Translations under genes and position numbers: made by a program
The notes under the pieces: model-generated
What the model was told of the DNA's origin: nothing
Seen by the model: the letters and a program-made list of their open reading frames with translations, nothing else
Databases searched by the model: none
In this document: positions 1 to 13,700 of the stretch, piece by piece
Numbering within the stretch: the stretch's first letter is position 1
Layout of the letters: each line of letters starts with the position of its first letter
NCBI RefSeq assembly: GCF_910591885.1
Contig: NW_025963572.1
Span: 1 to 64,000, forward strand
Reading direction: 5' to 3'
Origin: Bombus terrestris
Taxonomy: Eukaryota > Arthropoda > Insecta > Hymenoptera > Apidae
Length of the DNA: 64,000 nucleotides

Positions 1-80
1 ACAACGTGGGACAACGTGGGACAACGTGGGACAACGTGGGACAACGTGGGACACCGTTGGACACCGTGGGACACCGTTGG
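1..80. repeat. Left edge, eight regular units
   Basis: Five acaacgtggg units are followed by single units of the acaccgttgg, acaccgtggg and acaccgttgg types. These eight units are in a register two bases away from the rest of the array, because the indels that follow shift the phase. Confidence 0.95.
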
Positions 81-158
81 ACACCGTTTGGACATCGTTG
101 GACATCGTGGACAACGTGGGACAACGTGGGACAACGTGGACACGGGACAAACGGGGGA
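81..158. repeat. Disordered units with indels at left edge
   Basis: This is the only place where the 10-bp register breaks. Bases 81-91 form an 11-base unit with an extra t. Bases 102-110 and 131-139 are 9-base units lacking one g. Bases 140-146 form a 7-base unit (acacggg). Bases 147-158 are an expanded unit with an extra a and a run of five g. The several irregularities lie within 78 bp, whereas none is seen in the following 63.8 kb. Homopolymer-type changes (ttt, ggggg) would fit either sequence error near a contig end or genuine decay near an array edge. Confidence 0.93.
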
Positions 159-1280
159 ACAACGTGGGACAACGTGGGACAACGTGGGACAACGTGGGAC
201 AACGTGGGACAACGTGGGACAACGTGGGACAACGTGGGACACCGTTGGACATCGTTGGACACCGTGGGACAACGTGGGACAACGTGGGACAACGTGGGAC
301 ACCGTTGGACACCGTTGGACACCGTTGGACACCGTTGGACATCGTTGGACACCGTGGGACAACGTGGGACAACGTGGGACAACGTGGGACAACGTGGGAC
401 AACGTGGGACAACGTGGGACACCGTTGGACATCGTTGGACATCGTTGGACATCGTGGGACACCGTTGGACATCGTTGGACATCGTTGGACACCGTTGGAC
501 ACCGTTGGACAACGTGGGACATCGTGGGACAACGTGGGACAACGTGGGACAACGTGGGACAACGTGGGACACCGTTGGACACCGTGGGACAACGTGGGAC
601 AACGTGGGACAACGTGGGACAACGTGGGACATCGTTGGACATCGTTGGACATCGTGGGACACCGTTGGACATCGTTGGACATCGTTGGACACCGTTGGAC
701 ATCGTTGGACACCGTTGGACATCGTTGGACACCGTGGGACAACGTGGGACAACGTGGGACAACGTGGGACAACGTGGGACAACGTGGGACACCGTTGGAC
801 ATCGTTGGACATCGTTGGACATCGTGGGACACCGTTGGACACCGTTGGACATCGTTGGACATCGTTGGACATCGTGGGACACCGTTGGACATCGTTGGAC
901 ATCGTTGGACACCGTTGGACATCGTTGGACACCGTTGGACATCGTTGGACATCGTTGGACATCGTGGGACACCGTTGGACATCGTTGGACATCGTTGGAC
1001 ACCGTTGGACATCGTTGGACATCGTTGGACATCGTTGGACACCGTTGGACACCGTTGGACACCGTTGGACATCGTTGGACACCGTGGGACAACGTGGGAC
1101 AACGTGGGACAACGTGGGACAACGTGGGACAACGTGGGACAACGTGGGACATCGTGGGACAACGTGGGACAACGTGGGACAACGTGGGACAACGTGGGAC
1201 AACGTGGGACACCGTTGGACACCGTGGGACACCGTTGGACACCGTTGGACATCGTTGGACATCGTGGGACAACGTGGGAC

Positions 1281-2430
1281 AACGTGGGACAACGTGGGAC
1301 AACGTGGGACAACGTGGGACAACGTGGGACAACGTGGGACATCGTGGGACAACGTGGGACAACGTGGGACAACGTGGGACAACGTGGGACAACGTGGGAC
1401 ACCGTTGGACACCGTGGGACACCGTTGGACACCGTTGGACATCGTTGGACATAGTGGGACAACGTGGGACAACGTGGGACAACGTGGGACAACGTGGGAC
1501 AACGTGGGACAACGTGGGACAACGTGGGACATCGTGGGACAACGTGGGACAACGTGGGACAACGTGGGACAACGTGGGACAACGTGGGACACCGTTGGAC
1601 ATCGTTGGACACCGTGGGACAACGTGGGACAACGTGGGACAACGTGGGAAACCATGGAACAACGTGGGACAACGTGGGACACCGTTGGACATCGTTGGAC
1701 AACGTGGGACAACGTGGGACAACGTGGGACAACGTGGGACAACGTGGGACAACGTGGGACAACGTGGGACACCGTTGGACACCGTTGGACACCGTTGGAC
1801 ATCGTTGGACACCGTGGGACAACGTGGGACAACGTGGGACAACGTGGGACAACGTGGGACAACGTGGGACAACGTGGGACAACGTGGGACAACGTGGGAC
1901 AACGTGGGACAACGTGGGACAACGTGGGACACCGTTGGACAACGTGGGACAACGTGGGACATCGTTGGACACCGTTGGACACCGTGGGACAACGTGGGAC
2001 AACGTGGGACAACGTGGGACAACGTGGGACAACGTGGGACAACGTGGGACAACGTGGGACACCGTTGGACACCGTTGGACACCGTTGGACACCGTTGGAC
2101 ATCGTTGGACACCGTGGGACAACGTGGGACAACGTGGGACAACGTGGGAAACCATGGAACAACGTGGGACAACGTGGGACACCGTTGGACATCGTTGGAC
2201 AACGTGGGACAACGTGGGACAACGTGGGACAACGTGGGACAACGTGGGACAACGTGGGACACCGTTGGACACCGTGGGACACCGTTGGACACCGTTGGAC
2301 ATCGTTGGACACCGTGGGACAACGTGGGACAACGTGGGACAACGTGGGACAACGTGGGACAACGTTGGACAACGTGGGACAACGTGGGACAACGTGGGAC
2401 AACGTGGGACAACGTGGGACAACGTGGGAC
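1281..2430. repeat. Duplicated segment, copy 1 (partner 6,961-8,090)
   Basis: The order of unit types matches 6,961-8,090 at an offset of 5,660-5,680 bases, including two accatggaac units (1,651 and 2,151, against 7,331 and 7,811) and the unusual order acaccgttgg, two acaacgtggg, acatcgttgg near 1,931 and 7,591. Offset steps are whole units. Each copy carries one atagtgggac unit (1,451 here, 7,211 in the partner), but at non-equivalent places in the alignment. Confidence 0.75.
1641..1670. repeat. accatgg variant unit (about 70 copies; first shown)
   Basis: Here a unit ending in gaa is followed by accatggaac, giving the string gggaaaccatggaac with an NcoI-type CCATGG palindrome. It has lost its CpG (CG to CA). 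About 70 copies recur through the window, almost always after acatcgttgg, acaccgtggg and two or three acaacgtggg units. Examples are at 2,151, 3,481, 7,331, 9,031, 12,631, 16,041, 21,801, 27,151, 34,111, 41,101, 49,291, 54,691, 59,961 and 63,811. The preceding unit at 30,551 lacks the gaa change. Confidence 0.9.
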
Positions 2431-2689
2431 AACGTGGGAAAACGTGGGACAACGTGGGACACCGTTGGACATCGCTGGACACCGTTGGACATCGTTGGAC
2501 ACCGTGGGACAACGTGGGACAACGCGGGACAACGTGGGACAACGTGGGACAACGTGGGACACCGTTGGACATCGTTGGACACCGTGGGACAACGTGGGAC
2601 AACGTGGGACAACGTGGGACACCGTTGGACACCGTTGGACACCTTTGGACACCGTTGGACATCGTTGGACACCGTGGGACAACGTGGGA

Positions 2690-2697
2690 CCACGTGG
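2690..2697. other. CCACGTGG palindrome (E-box/G-box core), first of about 23
   Basis: In the variant unit cacgtgggac the array gains a perfect CCACGTGG palindrome with a CACGTG core. The core is the classical binding site of bHLH proteins in animals and fungi and the G-box of plants. Other unit starts: 3,341, 5,541, 8,211, 9,441, 13,421, 14,161, 19,771, 20,531, 21,991, 26,611, 27,731, 29,511, 30,901, 31,991, 32,141, 33,461, 33,971, 36,471, 44,591, 48,561, 63,021 and 63,461. Binding is not shown; the sites arise by one a-to-c change. Confidence 0.85.
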
Positions 2698-5600
2698 GAC
2701 AACGTGGGACAACGTGGGACAACGTGGGACAACGTGGGACAACGTGGGACAACGTGGGACAACGTGGGACAACGTGGGACATCGTGGGACAACGTGGGAC
2801 AACGTGGGACAACGTGGGACAACGTGGGACAACGTGGGACACCGTTGGACATCGTTGGACACCGTGGGACACCGTGGGACAACGTGGGACAACGTGGGAC
2901 AACGTGGGACAACGTGGGACAACGTGGGACAACGTGGGACAACGTGGGACAACGTGGGACAACGTGGGACAACGTGGGACATCGTGGGACAACGTGGGAC
3001 AACGTGGGACAACGTGGGACAACGTGGGACAACGTGCGACACCGTTGGACACCGTGGGACACCGTTGGACACCGTTGGACATCGTTGGACACCGTGGGAC
3101 AACGTGGGACAACGTGGGACAACGTGGGACAACGTGGGACAACGTGGGACAACGTGGGACAACGTGGGACAACGTGGGACAACGTGGGACAACGTGGGAC
3201 AACGTGGGACATCGTGGGACAACGTGGGACAACGTGGGACAACGTGGGACACCGTTGGACAACGTGGGACACCGTTGGACAACGTGGGACACCGTTGGAC
3301 ATCGTTGGACACCGTGGGACAACGTGGGACAACGTGGGACCACGTGGGACAACGTGGGACAACGTGGGACAACGTGGGACAACGTGGGACAACGTGGGAC
3401 AACGTGGGACAACGTGGGACATCGTGGGACAACGTGGGACAACGTGGGACAACGTGGGACAACGTGGGACAACGTGGGAAACCATGGAACAACGTGGGAC
3501 GACGTGGGACACCGTTGGACATCGTTGGACAACGTGGGACAACGTGGGACAACGTGGGAAACCATGGAACAACGTGGGACAACGTGGGACAACGTGGGAC
3601 AACGTGGGACAACGTGGGACAACGTGGGACACCGTTGGACATCGTTGGACACCGTGGGACAACGTGGGACAACGTGGGACAACGTGGGACAACGTGGGAC
3701 AACGTGGGACACCGTTGGACACCGTTGGACACCGTTGGACACCGTTGGACATCGTTGGACACCGTGGGACAACGTGGGACAACGTGGGACAACGTGGGAA
3801 ACCATGGAACAACGTGGGACAACGTGGGACACCGTTGGACATCGTTGGACATCGTTGGACACCGTGGGACAACGTGGGACAACGTGGGACAACGCGGGAC
3901 AACGTGGGACAACGTGGGACAACGTGGGACAACGTGGGACAACGTGGGACAACGTGGGACAACGTGGGACAACGCGGGACAACGTGGGACAACGTGGGAC
4001 ATCGTGGGACAACGTGGGACAACGTGGGACAACGTGGGACAACGTGGGACATCGTTGGACACCGTTGGACACCGTGGGACAACGTGGGACAACGTGGGAC
4101 AACGTGGGACAACGTGGGACAACGTGGGACAACGTGGGACAACGTGGGACAACGTGGGACAACGTGGGACAACGTGGGACAACGTGGGACAACGTGGGAC
4201 AACGTGGGACAACGTGGGACATCGTGGGACAACGTGGGACAACGTGGGACAACGTGGGACAACGTGGGACAACGTGGGACACCGTTGGACATCGTTGGAC
4301 ACCGTGGGACAACGTGGGACAACGTGGGACAACGTGGGACACCGTTGGACACCGTTGGACACCGTTGGACACCGTTGGACATCGTTGGACACCGTGGGAC
4401 AACGTGGGACAACGTGGGACAACGTGGGAAACCATGGAACAACGTGGGACAACGTGGGACACCGTTGGACATCGTTGGACAACGTGGGACAACGTGGGAC
4501 ACCGTGGGACAACGTGGGACAACGTGGGACATCGTGGGACAACGTGGGACAACGTGGGACAACGTGGGACAACGTGGGACAACGTGGGACACCGTTGGAC
4601 ACCGTGGGACACCGTTGGACACCGTTGGACATCGTTGGACACCGTGGGACAACGTGGGACAACGTGGGACAACGTGGGACAACGTGGGACAACGTTGGAC
4701 AACGTGGGACAACGTGGGACAACGTGGGACAACGTGGGACAACGTGGGACAACGTGGGACATCGTGGGACAACGTGGGACAACGTGGGACATCGTGGGAC
4801 ACCGTTGGACACCGTGGGACACCGTTGGACACCGTTGGACATCGTTGGACACCGTGGGACAACGTGGGACAACGTGGGACAACGTGGGACAACGTGGGAC
4901 AACGTTGGACAACGTGGGACAACGTGGGACATCGTGGGACACCGTTGGACATCGTTGGACATCGTTGGACACCGTTGGACATCGTTGGACACCGTTGGAC
5001 ATCGTTGGACATCGTTGGACATCGTGGGACACCGTGGGACAACGTGGGACAACGTGGGACAACGTGGGACATCGTGGGACAACGTGGGACAACGTGGGAC
5101 AACGTGGGACAACGTGGGACACCGTTGGACACCGTGGGACACCGTTGGACACCGTTGGACATCGTTGGACACCGTGGGACAACGTGGGACAACGTGGGAC
5201 AACGTGGGACAACGTGGGACAACGTTGGACAACGTGGGACAACGTGGGACAACGTGGGACAACGTGGGACAACGTGGGACAACGTGGGACATCGTGGGAC
5301 AACGTGGGACAACGTGGGACATCGTGGGACAACGTGGGACAACGTGGGACAACGTGGGACAACGTGGGACAACGTGGGACAACGTGGGACACCGTTGGAC
5401 AACGTGGGACACCGTTGGACATCGTTGGACACCGTGGGACAACGTGGGACAACGTGGGACAACGTGGGACAACGTGGGACACCGTTGGACATCGTTGGAC
5501 ACCGTGGGACAACGTGGGACAACGTGGGACAACGTGGGACCACGTGGGACAACGTGGGACAACGTGGGACAACGTGGGACATCGTGGGACAACGTGGGAC

Positions 5601-6960
5601 AACGTGGGACAACGTGGGACAACGTGGGACAACGTGGGACAACGTGGGACACCGTTGGACAACGTGGGACACCGTTGGACATCGTTGGACACCGTGGGAC
5701 AACGTGGGACAACGTGGGACAACGTGGGACAACGTGGGACAACGTGGGACACCGTTGGACATCGTTGGACATCGTTGGACATCGTGGGACACCGTTGGAC
5801 ACCGTTGGACATCGTTGGACATCGTTGGACATCGTGGGACACCGTTGGACATCGTTGGACATCGTTGGACACCGTTGGACATCGTTGGACACCGTTGGAC
5901 ATCGTTGGACATCGTTGGACATCGTGGGACACCGTTGGACATCGTTGGACATCGTTGGACACCGTTGGACATCGTTGGACATCGTTGGACATCGTTGGAC
6001 ACCGTTGGACACCGTTGGACACCGTTGGACATCGTTGGACACCGTGGGACAACGTGGGACAACGTGGGACAACGTGGGACAACGTGGGACAACGTGGGAC
6101 AACGTGGGACATCGTGGGACAACGTGGGACAACGTGGGACAACGTGGGACAACGTGGGACACCGTTGGACACCGTGGGACACCGTTGGACACCGTTGGAC
6201 ATCGTTGGACATCGTGGGACAACGTGGGACAACGTGGGACAACGTGGGACAACGTGGGACAACGTGGGACAACGTGGGACAACGTGGGACATCGTGGGAC
6301 AACGTGGGACAACGTGGGACAACGTGGGACAACGTGGGACACCGTTGGACACCGTTGGACACCGTTGGACACCGTTGGACATCGTTGGACACCGTGGGAC
6401 AACGTGGGACAACGTGGGACAACGTGGGACAACGTGGGACAACGTGGGACAACGTGGGACACCGTTGGACATCGTTGGACATCGTTGGACATCGTGGGAC
6501 ACCGTTGGACATCGTTGGACATCGTTGGACACCGTTGGACACCGTTGGACAACGTGGGACATCGTGGGACAACGTGGGACAACGTGGGACAACGTGGGAC
6601 AACGTGGGACACCGTTGGACACCGTGGGACACCGTTGGACACCGTTGGACACCGTTGGACATCGTTGGACATCGTTGGACATCGTTGGACATCGTGGGAC
6701 ACCGTTGGACATCGTTGGACATCGTTGGACACCGTTGGACATCGTTGGACACCGTTGGACATCGTTGGACACCGTGGGACAACGTGGGACAACGTGGGAC
6801 AACGTGGGACAACGTGGGACAACGTGGGACACCGTTGGACATCGTTGGACATCGTTGGACATCGTGGGACACCGTTGGACACCGTTGGACATCGTTGGAC
6901 ATCGTTGGACATCGTGGGACACCGTTGGACATCGTTGGACATCGTTGGACATCGTGGGAC

Positions 6961-8090
6961 AACGTGGGACAACGTGGGACAACGTGGGACAACGTGGGAC
7001 AACGTGGGACAACGTGGGACATCGTGGGACAACGTGGGACAACGTGGGACAACGTGGGACAACGTGGGACAACGTGGGACACCGTTGGACACCGTGGGAC
7101 ACCGTTGGACACCGTTGGACATCGTTGGACATCGTGGGACAACGTGGGACAACGTGGGACAACGTGGGACAACGTGGGACAACGTGGGACAACGTGGGAC
7201 AACGTGGGACATAGTGGGACAACGTGGGACAACGTGGGACAACGTGGGACAACGTGGGACAACGTGGGACACCGTTGGACATCGTTGGACACCGTGGGAC
7301 AACGTGGGACAACGTGGGACAACGTGGGAAACCATGGAACAACGTGGGACAACGTGGGACACCGTTGGACATCGTTGGACAACGTGGGACAACGTGGGAC
7401 AACGTGGGACAACGTGGGACAACGTGGGACAACGTGGGACAACGTGGGACACCGTTGGACACCGTGGGACACCGTTGGACACCGTTGGACATCGTTGGAC
7501 ACCGTGGGACAACGTGGGACAACGTGGGACAACGTGGGACAACGTGGGACAACGTGGGACAACGTGGGACAACGTGGGACAACGTGGGACACCGTTGGAC
7601 AACGTGGGACAACGTGGGACATCGTTGGACACCGTTGGACACCGTGGGACAACGTGGGACAACGTGGGACAACGTGGGACAACGTGGGACAACGTGGGAC
7701 AACGTGGGACAACGTGGGACACCGTTGGACACCGTTGGACACCGTTGGACACCGTTGGACATCGTTGGACACCGTGGGACAACGTGGGACAACGTGGGAC
7801 AACGTGGGAAACCATGGAACAACGTGGGACAACGTGGGACACCGTTGGACATCGTTGGACAACGTGGGACAACGTGGGACAACGTGGGACAACGTGGGAC
7901 AACGTGGGACAACGTGGGACACCGTTGGACACCGTGGGACACCGTTGGACACCGTTGGACATCGTTGGACACCGTGGGACAACGTGGGACAACGTGGGAC
8001 AACGTGGGACAACGTGGGACAACGTTGGACAACGTGGGACAACGTGGGACAACGTGGGACAACGTGGGACAACGTGGGACAACGTGGGAC
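6961..8090. repeat. Duplicated segment, copy 2 (partner 1,281-2,430)
   Basis: Partner of 1,281-2,430 by unit order. The copies diverge at the right end: copy 1 continues with a gggaa-aacgtggg unit at 2,441, while this copy has an atcgtgggac unit at 8,091 and a different series. Confidence 0.75.
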
Positions 8091-9570
8091 ATCGTGGGAC
8101 AACGTGGGACAACGTGGGACAACGTGGGACAACGTGGGACACCGTTGGACAACGTGGGACACCGTTGGACATCGTTGGACACCGTGGGACAACGTGGGAC
8201 AACGTGGGACCACGTGGGACAACGTGGGACAACGTGGGACAACGTGGGACAACGTGGGACAACGTGGGACAACGTGGGACAACGTGGGACAACGTGGGAC
8301 ATCGTGGGACAACGTGGGACAACGTGGGACAACGTGGGACAACGTGGGACAACGTGGGACACCGTTGGACACCGTTGGACACCGTTGGACACCGTTGGAC
8401 ATCGTTGGACACCGTGGGACATCGTGGGACAACGCGGGACAACGTGGGACAACGTGGGACAACGTGGGACAACGTGGGACATCGTGGGACAACGTGGGAC
8501 AACGTGGGACAACGTGGGACAACGTGGGACAACGTGGGACATCGTGGGACAACGTGGGACAACGTGGGACAACGTGGGACAACGTGGGACATCGTTGGAC
8601 ACCGTTGGACACCGTGGGACAACGTGGGACAACGTGGGACAACGTGGGACAACGTGGGACAACGTGGGACAACGTGGGACAACGTGGGACAACGTGGGAC
8701 AACGTGGGACAACGTGGGACAACGTGGGACAACGTGGGACAACGTGGGACAACGTGGGACATCGTGGGACAACGTGGGACAACGTGGGACAACGTGGGAC
8801 AACGTGGGACAACGTGGGACACCGTTGGACATCGTTGGACACCGTGGGACAACGTGGGACAACGTGGGACAACGTGGGACACCGTTGGACATCGTTGGAC
8901 ACCGTGGGACAACGTGGGACAACGTGGGACAACGTGGGACACCGTTGGACACCGTTGGACACCGTTGGACACCGTTGGACATCGTTGGACACCGTGGGAC
9001 AACGTGGGACAACGTGGGACAACGTGGGAAACCATGGAACAACGTGGGACAACGTGGGACACCGTTGGACATCGTTGGACAACGTGGGACAACGTGGGAC
9101 AACGTGGGACAACGTGGGACAACGTGGGACAACGTGGGACAACGTGGGACACCGTTGGACACCGTGGGACACCGTTGGACACCGTTGGACATCGTTGGAC
9201 ACCGTGGGACAACGTGGGACAACGTGGGACAACGTGGGACAACGTGGGACAACGTTGGACAACGTGGGACAACGTGGGACAACGTGGGAGAACGTGGGAC
9301 AACGTGGGACAACGTGGGACATCGTGGGACAACGTGGGACAACGTGGGACAACGTGGGACACCGTTGGACAACGTGGGACACCGTTGGACATCGTTGGAC
9401 ACCGTGGGACAACGTGGGACAACGTGGGACAACGTGGGACCACGTGGGACAACGTGGGACAACGTGGGACAACGTGGGACAACGTGGGACAACGTGGGAC
9501 AACGTGGGACAACGTGGGACAACGTGGGACATCGTGGGACAACGTGGGACAACGTGGGACAACGTGGGAC

Positions 9571-10770
9571 AACGTGGGAAAGCGTGGGACAACGTGGGAC
9601 ACCGTTGGACATCGCTGGACACCGTTGGACATCGTTGGACACCGTGGGACAACGTGGGACAACGCGGGACAACGTGGGACAACGTGGGACAACGTGGGAC
9701 AACGTGGGACAACGTGGGACAACGTGGGACAACGTGGGACAACGTGGGACAACGTGGGACAACGTGGGACATCGTGGGACAACGTGGGACAACGTGGGAC
9801 AACGTGGGACAACGTGGGACATCGTTGGACACCGTTGGACACCGTGGGACAACGTGGGACAACGTGGGACAACGTGGGACAACGTGGGACAACGTGGGAC
9901 AACGTGGGACAACGTGGGACAACGTGGGACAACGTGGGACAACGTGGGACAACGTGGGACAACGTGGGACATCGTGGGACAACGTGGGACAACGTGGGAC
10001 AACGTGGGACAACGTGGGACAACGTGGGACACCGTGGGACAACGTGGGACATCGTGGGACAACGTGGGACAACGTGGGACAACGTGGGACAACGTGGGAC
10101 ATCGTTGGACACCGTTGGACACCGTGGGACAACGTGGGACAACGTGGGACAACGTGGGACAACGTGGGACAACGTGGGACAACGTGGGACAACGTGGGAC
10201 AACGTGGGACAACGTGGGACAACGTGGGACAACGTGGGACAACGTGGGACATCGTGGGACAACGTGGGACAACGTGGGACAACGTGGGACAACGTGGGAC
10301 AACGTGGGACACCGTTGGACATCGTTGGACACCGTGGGACAACGTGGGACAACGTGGGACAACGTGGGACACCGTTGGACACCGTTGGACACCGTTGGAC
10401 ACCGTTGGACATCGTTGGACACCGTGGGACAACGTGGGACAACGTGGGACAACGTGGGAAACCATGGAACAACGTGGGACAACGTGGGACACCGTTGGAC
10501 ATCGTAGGACAACGTGGGACAACGTGGGACAACGTGGGACAACGTGGGACAACGTGGGACAACGTGGGACAACGTGGGACACCGTTGGACACCGTGGGAC
10601 ACCGTTGGACACCGTTGGACATCGTTGGACACCGTGGGACAACGTGGGACAACGTGGGACAACGTGGGACAACGTGGGACAACGTGGGAAAGCGTGGGAC
10701 AACGTGGGACACCGTTGGACATCGCTGGACACCGTTGGACATCGTTGGACACCGTGGGACAACGTGGGAC
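9571..10770. repeat. 1.2-kb higher-order module, copy a
   Basis: A 120-unit module that opens with aacgtgggaa-agcgtggg, an acatcgctgg unit and an aacgcgggac unit, and contains one accatggaac unit near its end (10,461). It is identical in unit order to 15,151-16,350 except for one substitution, atcgtaggac at 10,501. Confidence 0.85.
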
Positions 10771-13700
10771 AACGTGGGACAACGTGGGACAACGTGGGAC
10801 AACGTGGGACAACGTGGGACAACGTGGGACAACGTGGGACAACGTGGGACAACGTGGGACAACGTGGGACATCGTGGGACAACGTGGGACAACGTGGGAC
10901 AACGTGGGACAACGTGGGACATCGTTGGACACCGTTGGACACCGTGGGACAACGTGGGACAACGTGGGACAACGTGGGACAACGTGGGACAACGTGGGAC
11001 AACGTGGGACAACGTGGGACAACGTGGGACAACGTGGGACAACGTGGGACAACGTGGGACAACGTGGGACATCGTGGGACAACGTGGGACAACGTGGGAC
11101 AACGTGGGACAACGTGGGACAACGTGGGACACCGTGGGACAACGTGGGACATCGTGGGACAACGTGGGACAACGTGGGACAACGTGGGACATCGTTGGAC
11201 ACCGTTGGACACCGTGGGACAACGTGGGACAACGTGGGACAACGTGGGACAACGTGGGACAACGTGGGACAACGTGGGACAACGTGGGACAACGTGGGAC
11301 AACGTGGGACAACGTGGGACAACGTGGGACAACGTGGGACATCGTGGGACAACGTGGGACAACGTGGGACAACGTGGGACAACGTGGGACAACGTGGGAC
11401 ACCGTTGGACATCGTTGGACACCGTGGGACAACGTGGGACAACGTGGGACAACGTGGGACACCGTTGGACACCGTTGGACACCGTTGGACACCGTTGGAC
11501 ATCGTTGGACACCGTGGGACAACGTGGGACAACGTGGGACAACGTGGGAAACCATGGAACAACGTGGGACAACGTGGGACACCGTTGGACATCGTTGGAC
11601 AACGTGGGACAACGTGGGACAACGTGGGACAACGTGGGACAACGTGCGACAACGTGGGACAACGTGGGACACCGTTGGACACCGTGGGACACCGTTGGAC
11701 ACCGTTGGACATCGTTGGACACCGTGGGACAACGTGGGACAACGTGGGACAACGTGGGACAACGTGGGACAACGTTGGACAACGTGGGACAACGTGGGAC
11801 AACGTGGGACAACGTGGGACAACGTGGGACAACGTGGGACACCGTTGGACATCGTTGGACATCGTTGGACATCGTGGGACACCGTTGGACACCGTTGGAC
11901 ATCGTTGGACATCGTTGGACATCGTGGGACACCGTTGGACATCGTTGGACACCGTTGGACATCGTTGGACATCGTTGGACATCGTGGGACACCGTTGGAC
12001 ATCGTTGGACATCGTTGGACACCGTTGGACATCGTTGGACATCGTTGGACATCGTTGGACACCGTTGGACACCGTTGGACACCGTTGGATATCGTTGGAC
12101 ATCGTTGGACATCGTGGGACACCGTTGGACATCGTTGGACATCGTTGGACACCGTTGGACACCGTTGGACAACGTGGGACATCGTGGGACAACGTGGGAC
12201 AACGTGGGACAACGTGGGACAACGTGGGACAACGTTGGACACCGTGGGACACCGTTGGACACCGTTGGACACCGTTGGACATCGTTGGACATCGTTGGAC
12301 ATCGTGGGACACCGTTGGACATCGTTGGACATCGTTGGACACCGTTGGACATCGTTGGACACCGTTGGACATCGTTGGACACCGTGGGACAACGTGGGAC
12401 AACGTGGGACAACGTGGGACACCGTTGGACACCGTGGGACACCGTTGGACACCGTTGGACATCGTTGGACATCGTGGGACAACGTGGGACAACGTGGGAC
12501 AACGTGGGACAACGTGGGACAACGTGGGACAACGTGGGACACCGTTGGACACCGTTGGACACCGTTGGACACCGTTGGACATCGTTGGACAGCGTGGGAC
12601 AACGTGGGACAACGTGGGACAACGTGGGAAACCATGGAACAACGTGGGACAACGTGGGACACCGTTGGACATCGTTGGACATCGTTGGACACCGTGGGAC
12701 AACGTGGGACAACGTGGGAAAACGTGGGACAACGTGGGACACCGTTGGACAACGTGGGACAACGTGGGACAACGTGGGACAACGTGGGACAACGTGGGAC
12801 AACGTGGGACATCGTGGGACAACGTGGGACAACGTGGGACAACGTGGGACAACGTGGGACAACGTGGGACACCGTTGCACATCGTTGGACACCGTGGGAC
12901 AACGTGGGACAACGTGGGACAACGTGGGACACCGTTGGACACCGTTGGACACCGTTGGACACCGTTGGACATCGTTGGACACCGTGGGACAACGTGGGAC
13001 AACGTGGGACAACGTGGGAAACCATGGAACAACGTGGGACAACGTGGGACACCGTTGGACATCGTTGGACAACGTGGGACAACGTGGGACAACGTGGGAC
13101 AACGTGGGACAACGTGGGACAACGTGGGACAACGTGGGACACCGTTGGACACCGTGGGACACCGTTGGACACCGTTGGACATCGTTGGACACCGTGGGAC
13201 AACGTGGGACAACGTGGGACAACGTGGGACAACGTTGGACAACGTGGGACAACGTGGGACAACGTGGGACAACGTGGGACAACGTGGGACAACGTGGGAC
13301 ATCGTGGGACAACGTGGGACAACGTGGGACAACGTGGGACAACGTGGGACACCGTTGGACAACGTGGGACACCGTTGGACATCGTTGGACACCGTGGGAC
13401 AACGTGGGACAACGTGGGACCACGTGGGTCAACGTGGGACAACGTGGGACAACGTGGGACAACGTGGGACAACGTGGGACACCGTTGGACACCGTGGGAC
13501 ACCGTTGGACACCGTTGGACATCGTTGGACACCGTGGGACAACGTGGGACAACGTGGGACAACGTGGGACAACGTGGGACAACGTTGGACAACGTGGGAC
13601 AACGTGGGACAACGTGGGACAACGTGGGACAACGTGGGACAACGTGGGACAACGTGGGACACCGTTGGACACCGTTGGACACCGTTGGACACCGTTGGAC

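Noticed and set aside
81..158. A promoter or gene remnant in the disordered left edge
   Set aside because: Every base can be explained as a 10-bp unit with small insertions or deletions. No independent motif remains.
1641..1670. Kozak-like ACCATGG as a real translation start
   Set aside because: It recurs about 70 times inside the satellite and leads only into the repeat decapeptide, with no gene structure around it.
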